From NCBI GenBank assembly GCA_021803245.1, contig JAJZLT010000008.1, positions 1 through 41,407 of the forward strand: DNA of 41,407 bases, written 5' to 3'. Of the stretch, positions 17,460 to 26,467 are shown in pieces. Numbering within the stretch: the first letter of the stretch is position 1; every line of letters starts with the position of its first letter. The stretch comes from Microcaldota archaeon (GTDB lineage Archaea; Micrarchaeota; Micrarchaeia; Micrarchaeales; CABMGC01). The translations under genes were made by a program, and so were the position numbers. The notes under the pieces are model-generated. The model did no database searches, was not told the DNA's origin, and was given only the letters and a program-made list of their open reading frames with translations.

Positions 17460-17532
17460 TAGTCCCGGCCAGATTCGAACTGGCGTACACGGGTCCAAAG
17501 CCCGTGGTCCTTGGCCACTAGACGACGGGACT
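17460..17532 (-). tRNA. tRNA-Gln (anticodon TTG)
   Basis: Reverse complement AGTCCCG…ACGGG CTTTGGA CCCGT…GCCAG TTCGAAT CTGGC CGGGACT A: full 7-bp acceptor, anticodon and T stems; 73 nt; no encoded CCA. Confidence 0.93.
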
Positions 17533-17588
17533 GCAGAAGGACATGATAGTATTTACGTTACCTGATTATTAAAGCTAATGCATTTGAT

Positions 17589-19031
17589 TTAGTAAGACTT
17601 GGCGAAGTAAGCTACTGCTTCTGTGTCTTTTCCGCAGACTATGCATTTGCCATGCCTCTTCTCTGCAAAAGGTATAACCCTGCTTGTTGCATTTGTATCT
17701 TCCTTTATTTTTAACTCGCAGGCATCGCCAAGGCACCAGTTTATCTTTACGAATCCTCCCTTTGATTTTATCACTTCCTGTAGCTCTTTATAAGTCTTGG
17801 CTTCGGTGATAAGGCTTTTGAGGCTCTCCTTTGCTCTTAGGAAGAGAGTCGCTTGTATTGCTTCCAGGAGCTTAGATGCCTCTTCTTCTAAATCTGCATG
17901 CTTAACCTCCTTTTTCTCTTTTGTGTCTCTTCTTACAAGAACAACAACCCCGTTTTTAATATCCTTCGGGCCTACTTCTATCCTCAATGGCACTCCTTTC
18001 ATTTCCCAATCATTGAACTTGTAGCCAGGAGTAACATCATCCCTCAAATCAAGCTCTACCCTGAATTTTTGTGACAGCTTGCCCCTCAGTTCTTTTGCGA
18101 ACTGAGTTACCTCATTTAAGCTTTCCTTCTTTATTATTGGTATTATAACGATTTGAGTGCCCGCAACTTTCGGCGGCATTATCAGGCCTGAATCATCGCC
18201 ATGTGTCATTACCAGAGCGCCCAGTAATCTTGTCGAGATCCCCCACGAAGTAGTCCATGCAGAATGCTCAAGATTGTCCCTGCCCAGGTACTTTACTCCA
18301 AATGGCTTTGAGAAATTCTGCCCCAGATTATGCGACGTCCCCATCTGAATTGCCTTACCGTCTGGCATGATTGATTCTATGGTTGTGGTGTAGTATGCTC
18401 CTCCGAATTTTTCGAGCTCGCTTTTTTTACCTGCTATTACCGGTATCGCAAGATACTCCTCCGCTATCTTCCTGTAGAAATCTAGTATTAGCATTACTTC
18501 CTTATCTGCTTCTGCTTCGGTTTCATGAGCCGTGTGGCCTTCCTGCCATAAGAACTCACTATTCCTTATAAACGGCTTGGTGTCTTTGATCTCTGCTCTG
18601 AGAACGCTGCACCACTGATTTACAAGTATCGGCAGGTCCCTCCAGCTCCTGAGCCACTTTGAGAAGAAATAGTATATTATTGTCTCGGATGTAGGTCTAA
18701 TGGCATATTTGTCTGTAAGCTCCTTTTCGCCTTCATGTGTTACCCAGAATACTTCAGGCACGAAGCTTTTGAAATGCTCGGCTTCTTTGTTAAGCAGGCT
18801 TTCCGGAATAAGCAATGGAAAGTAGGCATTTTTATGGCCTGTCTCTTTTATCATCTTGTCGAATGCCTTCTGCACCTCTTCCCACATGGCATATGAATTC
18901 GGGGAGAACACTATTGTTCCGTGGACTGGTCCATACTCGGCAAGGCCTGACTTGATTACCACCTCAGAATACCAATCTACAAAATTGCTCGATTTTTTTG
19001 CGGTTATCCCTACCTCCTTCTTCTCATTCAC
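17589..19031 (-). CDS. proS: Prolyl-tRNA synthetase, archaeal/eukaryotic type
   Basis: FVDWYSEVVIKSGLAEYGPVHGTIVFSPNSYAMWE…RPTSETIIYYFFSKWLRSWRDLPILVNQW…RNSEFLWQEGHTAH. Confidence 0.97.
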   Translation of the reverse strand: MNEKKEVGITAKKSSNFVDWYSEVVIKSGLAEYGPVHGTIVFSPNSYAMWEEVQKAFDKMIKETGHKNAYFPLLIPESLLNKEAEHFKSFVPEVFWVTHEGEKELTDKYAIRPTSETIIYYFFSKWLRSWRDLPILVNQWCSVLRAEIKDTKPFIRNSEFLWQEGHTAHETEAEADKEVMLILDFYRKIAEEYLAIPVIAGKKSELEKFGGAYYTTTIESIMPDGKAIQMGTSHNLGQNFSKPFGVKYLGRDNLEHSAWTTSWGISTRLLGALVMTHGDDSGLIMPPKVAGTQIVIIPIIKKESLNEVTQFAKELRGKLSQKFRVELDLRDDVTPGYKFNDWEMKGVPLRIEVGPKDIKNGVVVLVRRDTKEKKEVKHADLEEEASKLLEAIQATLFLRAKESLKSLITEAKTYKELQEVIKSKGGFVKINWCLGDACELKIKEDTNATSRVIPFAEKRHGKCIVCGKDTEAVAYFAKSY

Positions 19032-19077
19032 TGATTCACCTAGCTCGTATTCTATTGCCTTCTCTGGATTTATATAT

Positions 19078-19674
19078 TTAGCCTATTACTCCAAGCTGCG
19101 CAAGCTTAACCGTGAGATCCTTTATCCCCTTAAACCATATGCCATGGATTCCGATCCTTTTGGCGCTTCTGACATTTTCAATCTTGTCATCTATGAAAAC
19201 TGCCTCTCCTGGCTCTATTTTCATCTTTTTTAGCGCATAGTTGTAGATTGCGGGGCTAGGCTTCCTTGACTTTATATTACAAGAAGCAAATTTGTAATCA
19301 AAATATCCTGTCTTCAATAGTTTTTTAGTATAAACATACCTAGGTTTGTCTATGTTGGAGATATACGCTGTCGTATATTTGTCTTTAAGCCTCTTTACAA
19401 GGCGCTCCATTTCATGATTCACAGTGACCCTGTCCACATAAAAGGCATACCATTTAACTTCATTCCTTTTTATACCAAGAGTTATAGATACTTTCTTCTC
19501 GAAATTATCCAGACTAATTGACCCGCTCTCTAGCTCATGGATCAGTTTCCCCTCCACCACTTCTCTTATCTGATGCAGGGGCCTCTTTGAGAGTTTGTGG
19601 AGATAGGAATAATATGGATCATTTGTATAATTCAGGATCACTCCTCCCAGATCGAAGATTACTGCCTTTATCAT
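19078..19674 (-). CDS. HAD-superfamily hydrolase
   Basis: MIKAVIFDLGGVILNY motif I; SNIDKPRY; KPSPAIYNYALKKM; VFIDDKIENVRSAKRIGIHGIWF. Confidence 0.85.
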   Translation of the reverse strand: MIKAVIFDLGGVILNYTNDPYYSYLHKLSKRPLHQIREVVEGKLIHELESGSISLDNFEKKVSITLGIKRNEVKWYAFYVDRVTVNHEMERLVKRLKDKYTTAYISNIDKPRYVYTKKLLKTGYFDYKFASCNIKSRKPSPAIYNYALKKMKIEPGEAVFIDDKIENVRSAKRIGIHGIWFKGIKDLTVKLAQLGVIG

Positions 19675-19750
19675 TTAATAATTTACCTCTCTTTACCTAA
19701 ACCCAAATTAATGGATTATGAAGTACCTGGACTATGTTCTGACTTATACT

Positions 19751-20455
19751 TTACTTAAATACATTTAGGCCTTTTGAAGTTATCTCGTAAGGCATCGATG
19801 CCTTTACATGGTCGGATTGCCTCATCTTCATTATCTTTATGAGATACTGGGAACTTCCTGAAACATCCACTTCATGCATTTTTATTATACCATCGAACAT
19901 ATACGTACCATATAATCCTGCAGTTGTCTTCCCCAAAGGCCACGCCGTTTCTAAAGTCACTATGGTATTTATACCCAGGTTTCTGAAATTTTCTATCATA
20001 TAGTCAACTGAACGGGTAAAAACGCGATCATTTGGTGCCAGTGCACGCAATGTTGTTATAGAATCTATTACCAGTATCTTTGATTTATTTGATTGCAATG
20101 TTTTATTTATGCTCGCTATGAATACCTGCCAATTTTCGGAAGAGTTCATGGCATTTATTGTTTCCCTCTCTTCCAGTATTATCAGTTTGCTTTCCAGAAG
20201 CTCTTCCATATCGTCAAAATACGGGAAAGCGCTTTTTATATTCTCGAGCAGAGAATCGCGTCTTTCCTCGAGTGTTATGAAGGTACATGGAATATTTATT
20301 TTGGCGTTCCTGTACAGGATTTCGAATGAAAGCAGTGTCTTACCCGTGCCTGCATCGCCAGCTATGAGGACTTGATTCCCTAAAGGTATTCCTCCGCTTG
20401 TAATTTCGTCCAATCCAAAAATTCCAGTGCTTATCCTATTCTTACCCTCTGCCAT
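19751..20455 (-). CDS. KaiC/RadA-like RecA-fold ATPase
   Basis: STGIFGLDEITSGGIPLGNQVLIAGDAGTGKTLLSFEILYR; FITLEE; SKILVIDSITTLRAL. Confidence 0.88.
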   Translation of the reverse strand: MAEGKNRISTGIFGLDEITSGGIPLGNQVLIAGDAGTGKTLLSFEILYRNAKINIPCTFITLEERRDSLLENIKSAFPYFDDMEELLESKLIILEERETINAMNSSENWQVFIASINKTLQSNKSKILVIDSITTLRALAPNDRVFTRSVDYMIENFRNLGINTIVTLETAWPLGKTTAGLYGTYMFDGIIKMHEVDVSGSSQYLIKIMKMRQSDHVKASMPYEITSKGLNVFK

Positions 20456-20505
20456 TCAAATCACAGATAACTATGATACTATCTCATTAGGAAAGTTAAT
20501 AAATA

Positions 20506-21465
20506 TTACCCAGTTTTTTGGGCGGTAGACATCTTATTATAGAGATCTATGGCATACCTTGCAACAGTATAATCTGGATTTATGTACATTGCACGTATGA
20601 CGTCTAGCAGGCTTTGTACCTCTGGTTTTCTGCCCACTGCGACAAGGAAATATATTCCTATTAAGTATATTATGTGATTTTTATAATGGAGAGAAAACAG
20701 GCTTCGCATATATTCTTCATTTACCCTCACGTCAATAGCCTCCAGGAGGCCCTTTATTGAAGGAGTATCTATATCCCTTCCTGCAAATGCGAGAGTGCCT
20801 GCAGCTATAATGTAAAGCGCCATGTTTCTGTTTATTCTTATATTGTCCAATATGTTTTTATCTGTCATGCCCCTCTCGAACTCGGAGATTATTAGTTTGG
20901 TGGTTACTTCTGAAGTGCTTTCTATTGCGCGTGCCAATGTCTGTAAGCGCTTGTCCTCCCTTTTCTTAAGGAACTCTTTCTCTATCTCTCCCTTTTCGAG
21001 ACGGTCGTGGAAGTCTATTGCGAATCTGGCCAATGTCGCATCCGGGCTGGTGCCGAAGACTCTTACTACGCGTATGGAATTTTCCACACTGACCTCCTTG
21101 CCCCAGCTTTGTAGATAGTATATGGAAATTAGATAGACCACATAATTCTTAAAATTGAGATAAGTCAATGTGCCGAGTAGATCGTTATCTGGAATTATAT
21201 CTACAGCTTCAAGCAGATTGCCCACCTTGTCCATGTCTATGTTCCTTCCGCAAAACAGCAAAGCCCCTGAAGCAGCCATATATGGGCTTAATTTTTCCCT
21301 TAAGCCGTCATTTACTACATTGCTATAGTATGCCTTTTCCAATTCGCTTATTATTAAATATGAAATGCCCTTTGACATTCTTACGATTATTTTGGTGATC
21401 CCGTCGTATATTGCGTCGTATTCTTCCTTAAAACCATTGACAGGTCCGCCATCTTCACTCTGCAT
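20506..21465 (-). CDS. Tandem-duplicated protein of unknown function with ribosomal P1-like segments
   Basis: Two aligned halves: SPYMAASGALLFCGRNIDMDKVGNLLEAVDIIPDNDLL and ALYIIAAGTLAFAGRDIDTPSIKGLLEAIDVRVNEEYM, each followed by …NFKNYVVYLISIYYL / HYKNHIIYLIGIYFL and a P(D)ATLARFAID / PDYTVARYAID block. Confidence 0.75.
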   Translation of the reverse strand: MQSEDGGPVNGFKEEYDAIYDGITKIIVRMSKGISYLIISELEKAYYSNVVNDGLREKLSPYMAASGALLFCGRNIDMDKVGNLLEAVDIIPDNDLLGTLTYLNFKNYVVYLISIYYLQSWGKEVSVENSIRVVRVFGTSPDATLARFAIDFHDRLEKGEIEKEFLKKREDKRLQTLARAIESTSEVTTKLIISEFERGMTDKNILDNIRINRNMALYIIAAGTLAFAGRDIDTPSIKGLLEAIDVRVNEEYMRSLFSLHYKNHIIYLIGIYFLVAVGRKPEVQSLLDVIRAMYINPDYTVARYAIDLYNKMSTAQKTG

Positions 21466-21572
21466 GATATGAGATACACTCCAACATTTTTAATACTTTT
21501 AGATTGCTCTGAACAAATACCTGGGAATGTAAGCATAAAGGTTTTTAAACTGGGGATTATAATTGATATTAG

Positions 21573-21714
21573 GGGGTTGTTGCGTAACCAGGCAGCGCGG
21601 CAGGCTCCAGATATTTATTTTAGGATTGAGCAATGAGCGATGATTAGAATCTGGAAATAAAAGCTTTGCAATGGAAGTAACCTGCATGTCGGGGTTCAAA
21701 TCCCCGCAACCCCA
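21573..21714 (+). tRNA. tRNA-Trp (anticodon CCA) with a 69-nt intron at 21611-21679 (position 37/38)
   Basis: Acceptor GGGGTTG/CAACCCC; D stem GCGT/GCGC; anticodon stem GCAGG/CCTGC; T stem CGGGG/CCCCG; loop CTCCAG^…^A; mature length 73. Confidence 0.9.
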
Positions 21715-21891
21715 AAGCGCTCCTGCCTCGAAGAAGATGCACCTTCGATTGAAGCTGCACCGGATCTGGCTCTGCACAAATCCGGACTAACTGCTGTTGC
21801 CTCATAAGATGGCCATGGCTTTAAGTATGGCATCCCATGCCTAATTTATTTAGATTATTGCGTTATAACTCAGTTATGAAACGTAGTGTGA

Positions 21892-22695
21892 ATGCAGTTA
21901 AATCCTTTATGCTGCACTTGTGATATCATGGCAATAGCCAATTTTTACATTACGATAGGCCTTTCCGTAATAATGGGCCTGTCTATTTTCCTGTCATTCC
22001 CACTGGTAATGGACAGAAAAGCAAGCATGAAGCGGTTGCTCTTGTACAATGCAATAGCCATAGGCATACTTATTTTCCTGCTCATGGATATCTACGGGGA
22101 TGTAGCGGCAGTCTTTGGCAACGATACGATAACCAACCCGCTTTTACTGGTCTTTATATCAGGCTTCGCAATCTCTTTTGTCTTTTTTGTACTGCCGAAA
22201 GGGAGCAGGGATCCAGCGGAAAATCCGCATAGGACCTCGGTGCTTGCTGCTGTAGGCATAGGGTTTCAGAATATAACGGAGGGGCTTGTATTTGGATCTG
22301 CAGGTGCAGCCGGACTCCTTCCGATATATGTGCTTTCGGTTATTGGCTTCTCTGCACAGAATATAACGGAGGGCTTCCCTATTGCCGCACCTCTCTTCGG
22401 AAAGCTGGAAAAGACCAGCAAGAAATTCATTGCAGGTGTATTCTTGCTTGGCGGCTTGCCCACAATAATAGGCACAGCCATAGGATTGGTATTCTTCTCT
22501 ACTCTTTTTATTACCTTCTTTGACTCGCTTGCCTGTGCTGCGATACTTTACGTAGTGCTGGTGCTCTTTCACGTCAATGTGAATAGGGGATCGGAGAACC
22601 CGGGAGGAATAAAGAAGTCGATGCTTTACACTTACATAGGCATACTAATTGGATTTGTGATCGCTTATGTGCTGAACTACGCCGTTGTAGCCTAA
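21892..22695 (+). CDS. ZIP-family-like metal transporter with QNITEG motifs (start likely internal, MAIANFYITIGL…)
   Basis: Multi-TM; GIGFQNITEGLVFGS and SAQNITEGFPIAAPL at the positions of ZIP TM4/TM5 HNxxEG/HExPEG motifs. Confidence 0.75.
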   Translation: MQLNPLCCTCDIMAIANFYITIGLSVIMGLSIFLSFPLVMDRKASMKRLLLYNAIAIGILIFLLMDIYGDVAAVFGNDTITNPLLLVFISGFAISFVFFVLPKGSRDPAENPHRTSVLAAVGIGFQNITEGLVFGSAGAAGLLPIYVLSVIGFSAQNITEGFPIAAPLFGKLEKTSKKFIAGVFLLGGLPTIIGTAIGLVFFSTLFITFFDSLACAAILYVVLVLFHVNVNRGSENPGGIKKSMLYTYIGILIGFVIAYVLNYAVVA

Positions 22696-22865
22696 CACAG
22701 GAATTGACATTACTTCATACTAAAGATGGAGATAATCATATCTGCAGCGATTGCAGATAATATCTTCGCAAAAGAAAATAAGCACCAACTGCCAATCTAT
22801 CTCTCTGCCTGTCAAAAAGCTGTTGGAGCGCGGATTTCGCCATGGAGTTTGCTTCATGTGTTCTC

Positions 22866-23552
22866 TTATTGCCGCTTATTTGCTTCAAGAATACCTGCCA
22901 CTAGTTCTTCAGCTGCACCTTCCGCATCTGCGGCTTTGACTATCCCTGAAGCGATCAGTATGCCATCAGCACCCAATTCTATGGCTTTTCCTGCGTCTTC
23001 CCTGTTCTTTATACCTGCACCGCAGAGCACACGAGTGTGCAAAGAGACATCCTTTACGGATTTTACCCCGTGTTTTATCATCTCTGGCCTTGCCGTAGAG
23101 ACGGAGATGCCGCCGCCTATAAGCTCAGGAGGCTCTAATGCTATAAAATCGGGCTTTAGCTTGGCCAGCTCGCCTGCCTCTGCATCATCTTTAACGCATA
23201 CTATTGACATTAACATGTACTTTCTGCACAGCTCCACACATTTTGCTATGTCAGAATGCGGCATTCTCCTTTCTGAATGGTTTATCAGCGATCCTGCGAC
23301 CCCGAGCTCCTTAAGTTCCTTTGCCACTATGGAGCCGGTAAATGCACCTGTTTCGTACGGATCTACGTGTTGCGATAATGTAGAAACTATTTCTGCGCTC
23401 TCTCCAAGTAGTGGAAACGGGGGCGCGACAAATATGGCGATACCATATTTATCAGACAACTTTTTTGCTATCTTGGAAAAGACCAGTGCCTTTTTTCCCA
23501 AAACTTCATCGTACTTCTTAAGATTAATTATTATTACAGGGGGTTTTACCAT
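22866..23552 (-). CDS. tpiA: Triosephosphate isomerase, archaeal type
   Basis: PPVIIINLKKYDE, GAFTGSIVAKELKELGVAGSLINHSERR, ALEPPELIGGGISVS, CGAGIKNREDAGKAIELGADGILIASGIVKA. Confidence 0.96.
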   Translation of the reverse strand: MVKPPVIIINLKKYDEVLGKKALVFSKIAKKLSDKYGIAIFVAPPFPLLGESAEIVSTLSQHVDPYETGAFTGSIVAKELKELGVAGSLINHSERRMPHSDIAKCVELCRKYMLMSIVCVKDDAEAGELAKLKPDFIALEPPELIGGGISVSTARPEMIKHGVKSVKDVSLHTRVLCGAGIKNREDAGKAIELGADGILIASGIVKAADAEGAAEELVAGILEANKRQ

Positions 23553-23675
23553 AGAAACACAGTAATGACTTTATCTCTTGGATTTTAAAATGCTTGGTGC
23601 TGCCTTTGTTGTCATAGTCTATTAGGGCCTTTCCGTTAAAATTATATAAGGCAACTGATTAATTGAATTGATCGT

Positions 23676-25136
23676 ATGTCAATTTTTGATTCAATAAGAG
23701 ATGTAAGAGATGGCAAGGCGGTATACAAAACATTTATTGATGGCCAGTGGATAGAGGCGTCGGACACTTTCGTGATCATGAATCCTGCAGACGGATCGGT
23801 TGTTGCAAAAGTGCAGAAATGCGGAAAGGATGAGGCCGAAAGAGCCGTCTCTGCAGCTTATAATGCCAAATTCAAGGTAGCGCATATGCCTGCTTTTGAG
23901 AGAGCGGAAATGCTCGCTAGAATGGCCCGCCTTCTGGACCAGAACAGCATGGAGATTAAAGAGATGATATGCAAAGAATCTGGAAAGACATCGGATCTCG
24001 CTGGAGGCGAGGTCAGTTCGTCTATAGAGAGGCTTGAGCTTGCTGCCGATGAAGCCAGGGATATCAGAGGCGAGATAATAAAAGAGGATATGGTCTCGAA
24101 TGGAAAAGGCATGGCGCTTGTTACCAGGCAGCCGCTTGGTGTCATTCTTGCGATAACCCCTTTTAACTATCCGCTCTTTGCGGCTATATCCAAGATAGCG
24201 CCTGCCATTGCTGCAGGAAATTCTGTGGTCATAAAGCCTGCGAGCGCAGATCCCGTAAGCCTCTTGATGTTCGGCAGGATTATGCAGGAATCCAAGGTGC
24301 CTAGCGGCAGCATTAATATAGTGACAGGCATCGGATCGGAGCTTGGCAACTACCTCAATTCCCATATAAAGATAGATATGGTGTCCTTTACAGGTAGCAG
24401 CGGCGCAGGGAAGCGCATAGCTGCTGTTTCTGGAATGAAGAAGCTCCATCTTGAGCTGGGCGGAAAGGCTTCTGCGATAGTGCTTGAAGATTGCAGCCTA
24501 AACCAGGCTGTCAGCGAGTGCGTTACCGGCTCTCTGAAGTTTTACGGCCAAAGATGCGATGCAATAAGCAGGATACTCGTTGTAGAAAGCGTAGCAGACA
24601 AGTTTGTTGCAGGCGTGCTTGAAGAGGTTAAGAAATGGAAATTAGGGGATCCGAGAAGTGCAGGGGTATCGATAGGGCCCCTTATAAACGAGAAGGCAGC
24701 ATCTTTTGTAGAAGAGCTCGTTAATGATGCTGTGAAGAAGGGCGCAAAGGTATTGTATGGTGGGAAAAAACAGAAATTGGGATATTTTGAGCCCACGGTG
24801 CTGGATAATGTTACTGAAGACATGGATATTGCATGGAAGGAAACTTTCGGTCCTGTTATTACTATACTCAGGGTTAAGAGCTATGAAGACGCAATGCTGG
24901 TTTCAAACAGATCCGACTACGGTCTCGACGCATGCATCTTCACAAGGGACATAAATAAGGCTATAGAAGCAGGAGAGAACATAGAGGCAGGATCCGTACA
25001 TATTAATGGCCATCCTAAGCACGGAATTGGCCAGTTCCCATTTGGAGGTGACAAGAATTCAGGGATAGGCAGGCAGGGAATAAAACACAGCATAGATGAG
25101 ATGACAAAACTCCACACTATAGTCCTCCATTTATAG
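23676..25136 (+). CDS. Aldehyde dehydrogenase family, likely non-phosphorylating glyceraldehyde-3-phosphate dehydrogenase (GAPN-like)
   Basis: ITPFNYPLFAAISKIAPAIAAGNSVVIKPAS, FTGSSGAGKRI, LELGGKASAIVLEDC, KFYGQRCDAISR catalytic Cys. Confidence 0.88.
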   Translation: MSIFDSIRDVRDGKAVYKTFIDGQWIEASDTFVIMNPADGSVVAKVQKCGKDEAERAVSAAYNAKFKVAHMPAFERAEMLARMARLLDQNSMEIKEMICKESGKTSDLAGGEVSSSIERLELAADEARDIRGEIIKEDMVSNGKGMALVTRQPLGVILAITPFNYPLFAAISKIAPAIAAGNSVVIKPASADPVSLLMFGRIMQESKVPSGSINIVTGIGSELGNYLNSHIKIDMVSFTGSSGAGKRIAAVSGMKKLHLELGGKASAIVLEDCSLNQAVSECVTGSLKFYGQRCDAISRILVVESVADKFVAGVLEEVKKWKLGDPRSAGVSIGPLINEKAASFVEELVNDAVKKGAKVLYGGKKQKLGYFEPTVLDNVTEDMDIAWKETFGPVITILRVKSYEDAMLVSNRSDYGLDACIFTRDINKAIEAGENIEAGSVHINGHPKHGIGQFPFGGDKNSGIGRQGIKHSIDEMTKLHTIVLHL

Positions 25137-25231
25137 CATCTTATGCTTTTACATTATTCGTCGTAAAATACAGGCAAAATACGATATATTTAATAACTTG
25201 TTTTTATTAATTTTGTATTGAGACGAGAGGA

Positions 25232-26455
25232 ATGCCAAAGGTTTTGATAATCGGCGCGGGAGGTGTAGCCAGGGTTGTAGCCCATAAATGCGCGCAGGTA
25301 CCAGAGGTTTTCGATAAGATAGCAATTGCGAGCAGGACTATATCAAAATGTGAGGAGATACGTGAGGAAATAAGAGAGAAGACCGGGCGCGAAATTGAAG
25401 TCGCGCAGGTAGACGCAGATAATGTCCATGAATTGGTTGCTCTGATAAACAGGGTAAAACCATCTATTGTAATCAATGTGGCGTTGCCGTATCAGGATCT
25501 CAGCATAATGGACGCCTGCCTTGAGGCAAATGTCAATTATCTGGATACGGCTAACTACGAACCGAGAGATATTGCGCATTTTGAATACAGCTGGCAGTGG
25601 GCATATGACAGCAAATTCAGGGAAAAGGGACTCATCGCGATACTCGGATGCGGTTTTGATCCAGGTGTATCAAACATCTTTTGCGCATACGCGCAAAAAA
25701 ATATCTTTGATGAGATAAAGTATGTGGATATTTTAGACTGCAATGCAGGAAACCACGGCCATGCTTTTGCCACGAACTTTAACCCTGAGATAAACATACG
25801 TGAAGTGACTCAGATAGTCAAATACTGGGAAGATGGCAAGTGGATTGAAAAACCGCCTATACTTGAATCTGATAGCACGCATTTCAGCTTCGACTATCCG
25901 ATTGTAGGAGCCAACGAGAGCTATCTGCTCTACCACGAAGAATTGGAATCGCTGGCTAAGAATATAAAAGGGTTGAAAAGAATAAGGTTCTGGATGACGT
26001 TTTCTGATAACTACCTGACACACTTAAGGGTCCTTAAGACTGTAGGAATGACAAGAATAGACGAGGTAGATTACGAGGGGAAGAAAGTTGTTCCGATAAG
26101 ATTCCTTAAATCACTGCTTCCTGATCCTGCCAAACTTGGCACAAATTACACCGGAAAAACAGTTATAGGAGATATAATAACAGGCAGAGACAGGAAGGAT
26201 GGCAAGGAAAGATCCATATACATATACAATGTCTGCGATCATGCAGAATCATACAGGGAAGTCGGAGCGCAGGCAATATCATATACTACAGGCGTTCCGG
26301 CCATGATCGGAGCCATGATGGTCCTGAAGGGAGTATGGAAGGGCAGCGGCGTATTCAATGTGGAGCAGCTTGACCCGGATCCGTTCATGGAAGCCCTAAA
26401 TAGATATGGATTGCCTTGGAAACAGGTCGAATTCAATGGCAAATTGCCGGATTGA
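25232..26455 (+). CDS. Carboxynorspermidine synthase/dehydrogenase-like (saccharopine dehydrogenase-fold)
   Basis: VLIIGAGGVARVVAHKCAQ…; NVALPYQDLSIMDACLEANVNYLDTANYEP; GCGFDPGVSNIFCAYA; adjacent to an NspC-like gene. Confidence 0.85.
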   Translation: MPKVLIIGAGGVARVVAHKCAQVPEVFDKIAIASRTISKCEEIREEIREKTGREIEVAQVDADNVHELVALINRVKPSIVINVALPYQDLSIMDACLEANVNYLDTANYEPRDIAHFEYSWQWAYDSKFREKGLIAILGCGFDPGVSNIFCAYAQKNIFDEIKYVDILDCNAGNHGHAFATNFNPEINIREVTQIVKYWEDGKWIEKPPILESDSTHFSFDYPIVGANESYLLYHEELESLAKNIKGLKRIRFWMTFSDNYLTHLRVLKTVGMTRIDEVDYEGKKVVPIRFLKSLLPDPAKLGTNYTGKTVIGDIITGRDRKDGKERSIYIYNVCDHAESYREVGAQAISYTTGVPAMIGAMMVLKGVWKGSGVFNVEQLDPDPFMEALNRYGLPWKQVEFNGKLPD

Positions 26456-26467
26456 TGTGTTTTCATA

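Noticed and set aside
10239-17532. Interpretation as a tRNA-Gln-integrated mobile element with att sites
   Set aside because: No integrase, relaxase or visible att repeat in the window; kept only as a low-interest hypothesis.
22726-23565. 279-aa plus-strand ORF opposite tpiA
   Set aside because: Antisense to an unmistakable triosephosphate isomerase; low-complexity S/A/P translation.
23691-24449. 252-aa minus-strand ORF opposite the GAPN-like gene
   Set aside because: Antisense shadow ORF; no recognisable motifs.
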